Source of the DNA: Wurfbainia villosa
Taxonomy: Eukaryota > Streptophyta > Magnoliopsida > Zingiberales > Zingiberaceae
Direction: 5' to 3'
Length of the DNA: 64,000 nt
Assembly: GCA_025175895.1 (NCBI GenBank)
Contig: CM045990.1
Location: 57,165,704 to 57,229,703, forward strand
Positions 1 to 10,135 of this stretch are shown here, piece by piece. Position 1 is the first letter of the stretch, and each line of letters opens with the position of its first letter. Below the pieces are notes generated by a model. The model did no database searches. It was not told the DNA's origin and saw nothing but the letters and a program-made list of their open reading frames with translations. The position numbers and the translations under genes were made by a program.

Positions 1-1831
1 TATGAATGGAAAGATTGGAGGATACCTCAATTGTGGTCTTTCCTAGAATCTTAAGTTTGCCACTATTACCAAATGATACCTTTCCCTTGCTAGTGTGGTT
101 GATAGTGGAGAATTTTCTCTCATCACCGGTCATGTGTTTTGAACACCCACTATCAACAATCCACAAGCTTGGTTCTTCTATCTATATCACATGAAAAACA
201 CAATCCTTAGGTACCCAAATTTTAGGACCACTAGCATCAATTAGAAATTTCTTAGGGACCCAAGCCTTTCTACCCTTGCTTCTAATTGTGGTTTTTCTAC
301 TAACAAGAGATGTAAATGCTACCTCCTTTTCCTTAGGCCTATATCCTAGTCCAACCTTGTTGTAAATAGCCCTTTGATCCTTAATTATCATGTCTAGGTA
401 TTTAGAGACATTAGTAAATTTTTCTAAGCATGCGCTTAAGTTACCTATTTCTTTTCTAAATTCATCATTTTCATCTCTAAGGGTACATGCATCATCGTCA
501 CAAGATAATTTATCACAAGATGGTTCTACACTCTTAAGTGATTTAATCTCTACTTTTAAGTCCTTAATCCTAGTTTTCGATCTATTCAATGCATTTTGGA
601 GTCATGCAATTGTCTTGTAAAGTAAATCTACCCTAGGAGAGTTGTTTACCTCATCATCATTACTTGATGATGATTCGTCGCTTGAAGAAGAAGATGAGGA
701 CTCCTCACTTGAGCTCCCGGCTTCTTCCTCCAAGGCCATGAGGGCTAGATTCCGGGTGGCATGACATACTTCTTCATCATCGAAAGAGTCCTCCATGCTT
801 AGGGTGTCCCATGTTTGTGCCACCATTGCCTCCTTCTTCTTCTTCTCCTTCTTTTCCTTCTTTTTCTTTTCCTTCTCCTCCTTCTTCTTTAGTTCCGGGC
901 AATTTGGCTTGATATGCCCTTTCTTGTTGCAACCATAGCAAGTTACGTTAGGTGTAGAATTTGAACTATTTGAAGACTTACCTCTTGAGGATTGGAACAT
1001 CCTCCTCACATCTTTCTTGGTGAGTTTCCTTGACTTCCCACCAAACTTCTTGACATAATGAGCCACCTCGCTTGTCGATAGCTCATCTTCACTACTTGAT
1101 GAGTCTTCCTCGGATTCGGATGAGGAGGACACTTCTTTTTTCTCCTTCTTCTTTTTGTCCTTCTTTCCTACAAAAAGAGCTATACCCTTCTCTTTGGATG
1201 AAGTGTTAGCTTGTTCATGTAATTGAAATTCACAAAATAACTCATCTAACTTAACCAAAGAGAGATCCCTAGAGACCTTATAGGCATCTACCATTGAAGC
1301 CCATAAGGTTGTTCTAGGGAAGGCTTGGAGCACATACCTTACAAGGTCTCGGTTGTCGACCTTCTCACCTATTACATGTAGTCCGTTGACTACTTCTTTG
1401 AAGTGACCGTGCATTTGGCTCACGGTCTCATTGGTCTTCATGGAGAAGCTTTAAAGTTGGGCAATTAGGAGATCTCTCTTGGCCCTTCTTGTTTCCTTGG
1501 ATCCCTCGTTGAGCTCTATCAACTTCTCCCAAAGCTCCTTCGTCGATTCAAATGGCCCCACCTTGCTTAGTTTCTCTTTTGACAAACCACATTGAAGTGT
1601 GGTTGTTGCCTTTGCGTTGGCTTGAGCCTTCTTGGTCATGTCTCTCGTCCAATCCTTGGTCGGTATGGACGCTCCGTGTTCATTGACTGGCTTCTCGAAA
1701 CCATCTACAACGCTAAATCAATTTTTAATATCATTCATTAAATAATACTTCATCCTACCTTTCCAGTAGCTGAAATCATTGTCGTCGAAGAACGGAGGCC
1801 TCGCCGTGCTATACCCCTCTTGGAAAGCCAT
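1..1831 (-). pseudogene. gag-protease of Sirevirus-like Copia element P, partial at window edge
   Basis: Codes for the capsid-type Gag and the start of the protease of an LTR retrotransposon. Read on the minus strand from the ATG at 1831, which follows the primer-binding site by about 40 bases. The UBN2-like N-terminus contains the motif YWKGRM. The zinc knuckle CYGCNKKGHIKPNC lies at about residues 298-311, flanked by Ser/Glu-rich and Lys-rich tracts. A heptad-rich C-terminus is followed by the protease active-site motif VDSGCSKHMTG near position 150. The whole stretch stays in one frame but carries four stops: TGA at 1718-1720, TAA at 1451-1453, TGA at 602-604 and TAG at 182-184, the last between gag and protease. 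No frameshift is seen. The first stop sits where relatives have Trp, fitting TGG to TGA decay. The rest of pol would lie left of the window. Confidence 0.85.
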
Positions 1832-1870
1832 TTTGCTCCCATTGATTGTTAAATCTTCCGATGCGATCCG

Positions 1871-1885
1871 GGCTCTGATACCACT
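1871..1885 (-). other. primer-binding site of element P
   Basis: On the minus strand this reads AGTGGTATCAGAGCC, complementary to a methionine tRNA 3' end. It directly follows the LTR end (..CACCAACA). It fixes the orientation of element P. Confidence 0.85.
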
Positions 1886-1923
1886 TGTTGGTGATCGATT
1901 GGAAGCTAGAGGGGGGTGAATAG
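1886..1923 (-). mobile_element. stub of the 5' LTR of element P
   Basis: The last 38 bases of the minus-strand 5' LTR, including the U5 motif seen as AGAGGGGGGTGAATAG on the plus strand. It is cut at 1923 by the start of LTR A1. The five bases AATAG (1919-1923) would be the left TSD of A1 if A1 inserted here; the right copy is not in view. Confidence 0.75.
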
Positions 1924-3115
1924 TGTTAGGGTAATCTCTTTCCATGATAAGGTTTTGATGTGTGTGGCAAAGGGTTTAAGTTAGGTTGGTATTGTTATTT
2001 GATATGTGCGTTGGAGTCTTGCAGGACTTAGTAATTCGCACATGGAGCCTTGGCGGGTTCACCCTCACAACCTCGGTCCTTGAGTCGGTGAAGGATGACT
2101 TTGCGGAAGCCATGCGCTTGGAGCATCCGAGGGACCGCCGGATGAGATGACTTGAAGTGAAGCCAAAGAAGCAGACTTCGGAGGCAAGAGACGCGAAGGA
2201 GCATTGCAGAGCCGTGTGCACGATCGGGAGGCGTGGACTGTGAGAACGAGAGAGCGAGACTTCGAGTGAGATGAGAGAATGAGTGAAATGTAAGTAGCTC
2301 ATTAGGTGAACTTGGCCGAATGGCTGAGTATCGGAGACTTGATCGCAAGGGTTAAGATTTACCCGACCGCCGGAAGCTCAAACTTATGTTAAGTTTGAGT
2401 TTCACACGGCACCAGTCGACTGCTCTGAGTCGAGTGTGTTCGACTGGTATCCGACTGATGGGTTTATGCCCAGTGATCATTGCCATGGATGATGCGATCG
2501 CCGATAGGATCTTGAGCCAGATCGCTCGTAGCATAGGCGATCGACTACGAGGCGATGATCGGGATGAGGTCCATCAGTCGACTGCCAAGTGTTCCGTTGG
2601 ACTACAACGGTCGGGATCCGACGTGTTCGGAGGCCGTTGGAGTGGCGGCAGTCGACTGGTGGCAGCCAATGGGAAGAAATCAGCCCTCTCTATAAAAAGA
2701 GAGGGTGTGGAGCTTTGGGAGGTTAATGCTCAAGTTCTAAACGACCATCCAAGTGCTCCACAAGATTCAAACTCCTTCTCTTAGCTTTCTTTCACATCTA
2801 TTGTAAAAGAAAGAGTGTGCTTGATTTGTAAAGGCTACCTCCACCTAGCTTGGTGCAAAGGAGAGACCAATAGTGATTGGCTTTGAAGGAGTGATTCACC
2901 TCGGACGAATCGGGATCGTGGATTAGCGGTGTAGCCGTGAACCACGTTACATCTTCTTTGTTAGCGTTTGTATTTTCGTTTATTGCTTTGTCTTTATTGT
3001 TTATGCTTCCGCTTGCGCTAACGATTGTGTAGACGAGCAAACGAACGAGAGAATTCCAACATCCATCGTAAGAGGGCTATTCACCCCCCTCTAGCCGGCC
3101 AATCGATCTCCAACA
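1924..3115 (+). mobile_element. 5' LTR A1 of a gag-only Sirevirus-like element
   Basis: A 1192-bp LTR starting TGTTAGGG and ending CTCCAACA, directly before the primer-binding site. It is homologous to LTRs A2-A5 and has the same length as A5. It contains a GTCGAC-rich palindrome block (about 2400-2670), a TATA box in an inverted repeat (2684-2705), and the shared U5 motif at 3077-3095. Confidence 0.88.
2684..2705 (+). promoter_or_regulatory. LTR A1 TATA box inside an 8-bp perfect inverted repeat
   Basis: Arms CCCTCTCT and AGAGAGGG enclose ATAAAA, so TATAAAAA sits at the centre of a potential hairpin. It is the probable core promoter at the U3/R boundary. The same arrangement is found in A2, A4 and A5. 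Confidence 0.7.
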
Positions 3116-3130
3116 AGTGGTATCAGAGCC
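3116..3130 (+). other. primer-binding site of element A1
   Basis: AGTGGTATCAGAGCC directly follows the LTR end and is complementary to a methionine tRNA 3' end. Confidence 0.88.
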
Positions 3131-3176
3131 AAGTCGCTTGTCGAGGACTAACCGCCGCAACAAGCTCTACATCAAA

Positions 3177-4862
3177 ATGGTCGGCTCAAACATCCATCCA
3201 CCAAAGTTTGAAGGAGAATTCGCTTGGTGGAAGAAGCGAATGGAGGTATTTTTCGAAACGGATTTTGATATTATGATTACAATGGAATCCAGTTTCGTTT
3301 TGCCTAGGGATGAAGAGGGGAAGCCAATAGAAAAGTCAAGATGGACCAAGAGGCAAAGAGAGGAGCACCTTGCAAACTCAAAAGCCAAGCACCATCTATA
3401 CAATGTGCTTCCTCAACAAGAAATAAATAGAATTGGAGAATGCCTAAGTGCCAAGGAGATGTGGGAGAAGCTAGTAGAGCTTCATGAAGGCACTTCAGAG
3501 GCAAAGCTAGCAAGAAGAGACCTCCTTCGCTCCCAACTCAACAACATTAAACTAGAAAAGGGAGAAAAGGTAACTTCTTTGCATTCTAGATTCAAAGAAA
3601 TTTTAATTGGACTAACAAGTGTAGGAGAAAGGCTCTCCAATCGCGATATGATAATGAAGGCCATAGATGTCTTCCCCCGATCATCCAAGTGGAGTTCAAT
3701 GGTGGACTCATTTTACATTTCAAAGAATCTAGAGGTAAGTACTCTAGATGAATTTTTCTCCACTATGGAATTACATGAATCTAGGCTTGAAGGAATACAA
3801 GAAGAGCCAAAAATACAACCCTCAAGAGGAGTAGCTTTGATGGCAAACAAGGGGAAGAAGAAGATAGAGATTCCCTCCTCCTCCGATGATGAAGCATCCT
3901 CATCCTCCTCCATGGATAGCACGGAAGAAGCGTATATGGTAAGGAGGGTAAGGCGTGCTTTAAAAGGTTTTCGATTTAATAAATCCAATGATAGGAGTAG
4001 AAGACCAAGGGGGAAAATCATTTGCTACAATTGCCAAGGAGAGGGACACATAAGGGACAATTGTCCTCTCCTAAACAAGAGCAAAGAAGAGAGGAAGAAG
4101 AAAGAAGAAAGGAAGAAGAAAAAGGGGAGCAAGAAGAAAGAGGAGAAGAAGACAAAGGAAAAGGGAAAGGCCAAAGCTCTCAAGGCAAGGACTTGGGATG
4201 ATCCATCCTCATCCTCTTCATCATCATCGGAAGAGGAGAATGCCTTTGTCACTAACCTAGCATTGATGGCTTTCGATGACTTGGATTGCTCCTCCACCGA
4301 AAATGAAGAATCAAGCTCAAGTGGAGAGAGCTCAAGTGAAGGGGGAGCCTCTACATCCTCCTCATCCGAAGAAGAAGAAGAGGATATGGAAACTATGGTA
4401 ACGAATGCCTCTCCTAAGAAAATAGTTTCCATAATTTCTAGTTTAACTAAGGACTTATTTGGAATGAAAAAGAAAAATAAAAGCATGCTTAATCAAATTA
4501 AGGCATTGGAAAATAAGCTAGAAAATGCATGCTTAAATGATAATATTTCTTCTAGCTTAAATGATGCATGCTCACATGATCTTTATGTGTCATTAGATGT
4601 TAGTGATGCATGTATAAATGAAAATAGGGCCTTAAGGGAAAAGGTAGACTATTTGACAAAAGCCCTAGAAAAGTTCACTATAGGCTCCAACACCTTGAAC
4701 ATGATCATAGGGAGCCAAAGAGCTAGCTTCAACAAAAAGGGCCTAGGTTATAAAGAAAAGAAAAATGAAAATGCCTACAAATGCCTAATTGCTAGGGGTC
4801 AAGATAAGAAAAAGACAATTGCTAGGAAATGGATTCCTAAGGAGTATCTAGTGAACCCTATG
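3177..4862 (+). CDS. gag of gag-only element A1, open but 3'-truncated
   Basis: A Gag protein expected to form the virus-like particle and bind element RNA. The ATG at 3177 is chosen over the in-frame ATG at 3117 because 3117 overlaps the primer-binding site and the same start (M[V/A]GSNIHPPKF) recurs in every A copy. About 562 codons are open. Order: WWKKRMEVFFE near the N-terminus, UBN2-like region to about residue 190, Ser/Asp/Glu tract, zinc knuckle CYNCQGEGHIRDNC at residues 283-296, a Lys/Glu-rich basic tract, a second Ser/Glu tract, then a heptad-rich region ending near SQRASFNKKGLGYK. The last native residues are near VNP; beyond about 4862 the frame runs into a reversed J leader and stops at 4889. 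No pol follows. Related intact copies run about 15-20 codons further. Confidence 0.85.
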
Positions 4863-5333
4863 ATATGTCATAACTATTTATGGAAATAAAATATGTTTAA
4901 GATTTGATTCTCCAAATCAAATCATAATTAAATTAGGAAACAAATTTCCAAATCTAATCACATATTTTATTCATGGAATTATTTGATTAAGGAAAATCTA
5001 TTTAGGAAACCAATTTCCTAAATCATTAAAACTACTTATGGAAATAAAATATTTTAAGATTTGATTTACCAAATCAAATGATGATTAAATTAGGAAACAA
5101 ATTTCCAGAATCTAATCAAATATTTTATTTATGGAAAATATCAATTTCCATAAATACTTCCAACTTTCCAAAAGTGGAAGATTTCCATAAATACTTCTAG
5201 ACTTTCCAAAATTGAAAAATTTCCATAAATACTTCTAAATTTCTAAAATTCAGAAAATTTCCAGAAATACATTATGACTATCGCAAAACCATTTTACGAT
5301 TATGTCGAAACACAACCTGGGCTCTGATACCAC
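4863..5333 (-). mobile_element. 5' leader fragment of a J-family Copia element, reversed
   Basis: The reverse complement of the untranslated leader at about 54568-55035: AT-rich with repeated TTTATGGAAAT-type motifs. The J primer-binding site lies at 5319-5333 (minus). Homology breaks abruptly at 4863 against A1 gag with no TSD visible, suggesting deletion or recombination rather than simple insertion. Confidence 0.8.
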
Positions 5334-7522
5334 TGTTGGGTTTCCGGCACCGCGGCGTGTGTGTGTTCGATCATGTTTCGTAAACATGAGCACAGCGGAA
5401 GCAATTAAAAATAATAAATACTCCTATTTATTACAACACACACAACACACGCATGCTATTACAACAAGTGTAGACATAACCGTAAATTAAAATTGCAATA
5501 AAAGGAAATTAAACTACGTTATACCTTTCGTATGACGTATAGCGGGAACGGCATCAACCGGAACGATCCTCGTAAGAATCGTCTCTATCCGTATCCACGC
5601 CGAGCTCCTCGGGATGACTTCGCCAAGCCACGAGCTTCGTCTTCGTACGGGTTACTAGCCTCATGTTGAAGACGACGTGATCGAGAGATGATCACGATCC
5701 GAATCCAAATTCGGACCTAAAACAAGTCCTCAAGACTTCGAGAGGTATTCGCCAACCGATTGACTAATCCTTCGCCCTCCACTAGAGGATTACCGGAGAT
5801 CAAATCCGGTGTTAGCCGCTGTCGGAGCACTAACCGCCGCCCAAATGACGCCCGACGAGGAGAAGAAGCTGTCCAGAAAACTGGACAGCTTGGTGGAGGA
5901 GATAGGCGCCGCCAAAACAAGGAGACAAAAGCTCACCTTGATGCCAACCTTTTAGGGATCACCGAGGGTCGCCGGAGGTTCACCGGCTGGAGCTTGGATG
6001 CCGGCAAGGGTCTTGACGGCGGCACAAGGTCGGGCGGCTGCTCTTGGATTGGCGCCGAAAACTCCTCCAAGAAGTGGGCGGCAACTCAAGGGGGGGCTAG
6101 GGTTTGGATTTTGGATTAGGGTTTAACAATCCCTTAAGCCCACTTTTATAGAGAACTAATTCTCTTAATGGTTAATGGATCATATCCATAAAGCCCGTTA
6201 ACCCGCTCCATTAAGATAAGTTAAAATAAATCAAACCATGATGGTTTATTTTAAGTTAAAACGAACCGAACCAACTTTTGGTTCATTCGTTTAAAATAAA
6301 CCAAACCCTTTGGTTTATCCTCATCCATTGGATTAGAACCAAACCATTTTGGTCCATCCATTACGTCTTCATAAGACGCAGCCCATCCACGCTTCCATTG
6401 CGACTGAAACAATTTCATGCTCGCTTTATGTTTGGTCCAACCAAACATAGTTTCTCTCGGTCTGAGAATCCCATTCTCAAGCTCGTTTTAAATCCTTTGG
6501 ATTACACTGCAGCGTGTGACCAAATAGGTTCTCGGTTTATGTTGGCCGCCTATAATTAACCATTAATTATAGAACGATCATGAGTGGCACCTAGTAGTAC
6601 ATCATGATCCCCAATTAACCGAAAAGATCAACGGTTGATCCAGAACTATTTCTGAAACCCTTCAAGAGCTTCGAATGAATCGCGCCCCATTCCCTTCACT
6701 CATCTTATACCCACTTGGTTCAGGACATGGTCTATAGTGTCAGTCCCCACTAGGCTGACTACGTCACACCTAGCCCAAGTATCATTTCCTCGTCCTACGG
6801 ATTCTAGTTACTCCACATGTATCGAAGAGTACCTTACTCTAAACATGTAATGCTTTGGCCAAAGACTTTAGTAACAATCCGACGAGGCCATGGGTATACA
6901 TCTCCTCGCAAGGAGTGGTGAATCCTTTATAGGCTATTCAAACACCTTCGATCACTGACTTATACCCAATCATCCGGGTCCACATCTCCTTAGAGATGTT
7001 TGCTTAAGATGTCAAAGCATAAGTCTCCATGATCAAGATGACTTGAATACCGCAAGTCAAAGGAACATCGCACTTAAGCCACGTAAGAACTTCATTGACA
7101 TATCTATATATGCAGAGAACCATATGAAGTCTTACTTTGGTCACTCCAATGAACTAGTTACCATAACTAGCATCCACGATTAACTCGACATCACTATGTC
7201 TCGCTGAGAATCACCGCTTGGATACACCAAGGAGTATACCTCGTGCTAGTCTCAACAGAATTGATGGTGTCTAGATTCATCAATTCATCGACTAGGGATA
7301 ATTCCGATACATCATAATTACACATGTAGAGATACTCACTAGTTGTGATCCAATCACAAATTCTCTCATGCTGTGAATCGTATCGTGGACATTCAGTAAA
7401 TGAGTTTAAGATCCAATCAAATACATAAAACATGTATACTCAAATAGTGAATCTTCATTTATCATATAAATGGTTCATACATAAGGTGATTGCCTTAGGA
7501 CATCTCTCATATATTACTAACA
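5334..7522 (-). mobile_element. J-family LTR (5' LTR of a truncated element), reversed
   Basis: On the plus strand it starts TGTTGGGTTT and ends TTACTAACA, 2189 bp. It is homologous to the plus-strand J LTR at 52345-54567 (2223 bp). The minus-strand TATA lies near 6150 (TATAAAAGTGGG). It abuts a D-family LTR at 7523, so it probably inserted into that LTR; only this junction survives. Small open frames inside are not shared between the two LTR copies in a way that suggests a protein. Confidence 0.85.
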
Positions 7523-8612
7523 ATTCGGAGATAGCGCTCCTACTCCACGATGATCCTTGAGGTGGATCAACCCTAATCAATATCACTATGAATCCTTCCT
7601 TTACAACAATCCTCCTCTTCTTACAAAGGATGAAGATGGAGCTTCAAGAGGAGGAGGGGATTTAAAATCACTAGAAAGCTTGGAAAAATCGTGGAGGCTT
7701 GAGACTATTATCAGAGAATAAGCATTATCCCTCAAAACCACTACAAGCCCTCTTTTTATAGAGAGACGGTTGATTTTTCCATTGGAGCACCATCGATCGG
7801 ATGCGCGATCACGGCAGGTTATTACGGCCTCGAATAGTCGATTCACGGGATTCGTAGTCGTTACCTCCAACAAGACTCTCATCCGACCGATCCCACCATC
7901 GATCGACCGATGGAGTGATCGATCAGTGATCAGGCTACGATCGAGTGAGACTCCATTCTCGCCGCGTTTAACATTGATCACACCGATGTTTGGCGATCGG
8001 TGATCGCAACATCAGTCGATTACTATGACCAAAGCAGTCGACTGATCGTCAAGGTTTCATCCTGACTCAGTCGAGTACCTGACCAGTCGACTGATACATC
8101 GTATCAGTTGATTGATACTCATCAAGTATGAATAATTCATACTTTATTTCACCCCCTAGACCTAGACTCAACCTTCTAGCTCTTCCTTAAGCCTTGCGCC
8201 TCCAGGATCCCTCCGAGTCCACGACTTGTTCATCCTTTGTGCTTTACTTCCAAGAGCTTTCTTCGGTTTTGTCATGTCTTGGGTTTCCCTTTGCCAAATC
8301 GTGTTTGGACTTTACGCCGCCAAGTCTACATGCTTGGACTTACGCTGCCAAGACTTGCCTTTGAACTTCCTTTGCCAAAGTTCATTTGGACTCAATGCCG
8401 CCAAGACAACATGCTTGGTCTTATGCCGTCAAACCTTTACCTTGGACTTCTCTTGCCAAGATCATACTTGGAATTTGCCTTTACCAAGTCTTCATACTTG
8501 GATTTCCCTGTCACTTGAACATGTTCACAATTAGATCACAAATTGTTGCCTAACTTAGACGATTATCCAAACATCAAAACATATAAATGCTTGGGGCATT
8601 GTTGCACCAACA
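7523..8612 (-). mobile_element. D-family LTR, reversed, 3' end missing
   Basis: On the minus strand it starts TGTTGGTGCAACAATGCCCC (8612 leftward), passes a hairpin array (8283-8511), a palindrome-rich block (about 7790-8110) and the TATA region CTATAAAAAGAG near 7760. It breaks off at 7523, where the J LTR begins. The R-U5 part matches the plus-strand D fragment at 8613-8883. Confidence 0.7.
8283..8511. repeat. hairpin minisatellite in the D LTR
   Basis: About eight irregular units of roughly 28-30 bp, each holding an imperfect inverted repeat such as CCAAA...TTTGG, CCAAG...CTTGG or CCAAAGTTCATTTGG. Arms change together between units. Homologous arrays occur at 14250-14535, 46630-46745 and 59955-60180. 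Confidence 0.75.
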
Positions 8613-10135
8613 AAAATCAGCCTCTTCTCTATAAAAAGAGACCAAGGGGTGCTTGAGGAGGCTAGTGCTCATATTCATATTCATACCTTCATGCTCCCCA
8701 TGTCTTCAATATCCTTCTAGTGATTTCTAATCTCCTCTTCCTTTATTTTCATCTACATTATTTGTAAGAAGAGGAGTTCATTTGTAAAGAAGGCTTCGCC
8801 TCCTAAAAGGAGCTCTTAGTGAAGATTTGCTTGGGTTGATCCACCTTACTAATCGTCGTGGAGTAGGAGCATAATCTCTGAACTGTTGGATCGAAGCGGA
8901 TCGCTAGAGGGGGGGTGAATAGCGATAAACCTTTTTTTCTTTTCTTTTAGTAGACGATTCAAAAACACTTATACGCAGCGGAAATGTAAATGTAAAGTAA
9001 AAAGATACAAGGGAATTTTACTTGGTTCGTAGCCTTCGGCTACTACTCCAAGGCCCTAGCGGTTCTTGACCACGTACGGAGGGCAAAAACACTAAAGAAC
9101 TCCTCCCCGTTAGAGGTAGGAGTTTAATCGATACAAGTGAAGCACAAAGCCTGAGGTAGAGGGACACTCCCCCTCTCCTCGTTACGATAAAAGCTCCGAG
9201 AAATCAAAGTACTAAACTGAAATAAAAACTTTAACCGACGTAATAAAATGAAAATAAATAAACCTAGACGTCAGAGAAGAAGCACTTCGTTGTCGGAAGG
9301 TTGTAGCTTGGAGGAGGCTTTTGGAAGCTTAGAATTGATGATGAAACCCTAGGATTGGCCCTCCTTTTATAGCCTTTGAGCCCCTTTTCGAGAGGAACTT
9401 CACCCAATAGAGTTTTGGCACATGGCTCCTTGAAAAATGGTGATAAGGCTTGACTCCTCGAGGCTGATCCTTGACCATCAGTCGACTGATGGTCATCATC
9501 AGTCGACTGATGGTAGCATCAATCGAATGCTGACCTCAGGCAGTCGACTGATGGATGGCAGTCGAGTCCTCCAAGATGGCAGTCGACTGATGCTAGCTGC
9601 AAGGCAAAGTTAGCTTAACAAAAACATTATTTTGACGGCCTCCGACCGTCCGATCTCGACCTAGACCACCTATAGGATGTCTTTGGTTGGATCTACGCTT
9701 AAGATCATCCCCGTAAAGAGGATACGACCTCACTTACGCTCGCACACACGAGCTTACCTCGATACTTACTGTGTTGCTTTTGCTTTCGGCCTTCCACTCG
9801 ATTCCTTCGGCTCCCTCCGAAGTCACTCGAGTGTCGCCCGACCACCGCGGCATCCTCCGGGTGTCACTAGCCTTCAGCTCTAGCTATAGCAATTTTCTGC
9901 ACACTCGATTCAGCTCGTGAGATAACGATATGAGCTTAACTTTGTATCGTTTACTATAATCAAAATTCAGGTTCGACTTAGGTGCCTACTACACCAACAC
10001 GAACCACGTTAAATCATTTTGTTAGCGCTTGCTTTTGTCTTTTCGATTGTTTTCGCTAACTTTTCTTGTAGAGACAAAAGAGGCTATTCACCCCCCCCCC
10101 TCTAGCCTTCCAAAGATCCCCAACAAAAGATTCGT
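8613..10135 (+). mobile_element. D-family LTR fragment (R-U5), split by a solo LTR
   Basis: Plus-strand D LTR from just before its TATA box (CTATAAAAAGAG, about 8630-8641) to a probable LTR end CCCCAACA at 10135. It is interrupted by the solo F LTR at 8884-9999. The shared U5 motif lies near 10083-10113 with a long C run. No primer-binding site follows, so the right flank is foreign. Confidence 0.65.
8884..9999 (-). mobile_element. solo F-family LTR with 5-bp TSD
   Basis: 1116 bp, TGTTGGATCG...ACACCAACA on the plus strand, homologous to both LTRs of F-aut. It is flanked by TGAAC (8879-8883) and CGAAC (10000-10004), one mismatch. Removing it joins the D LTR text ...CTCTGAAC to CACGTTAAATC. 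No internal region is left, as expected after LTR-LTR recombination. Confidence 0.85.

Noticed and set aside
4025..4486. Minus-strand frames of about 150 codons opposite gag (also 38060-38524 and 42422-42886)
   Set aside because: Ser/Phe-rich shadows of the Lys/Glu and Ser/Glu tracts of gag.
4863..7522. Insertion of a J element into A1 with a TSD
   Set aside because: Only one LTR and part of a leader are present, and no duplicated 5-mer was found at the two edges.
8226..8534. Two overlapping open frames of about 100 codons
   Set aside because: They run through the hairpin minisatellite of the D LTR; the repeat unit simply lacks stops. No homology to a protein family.
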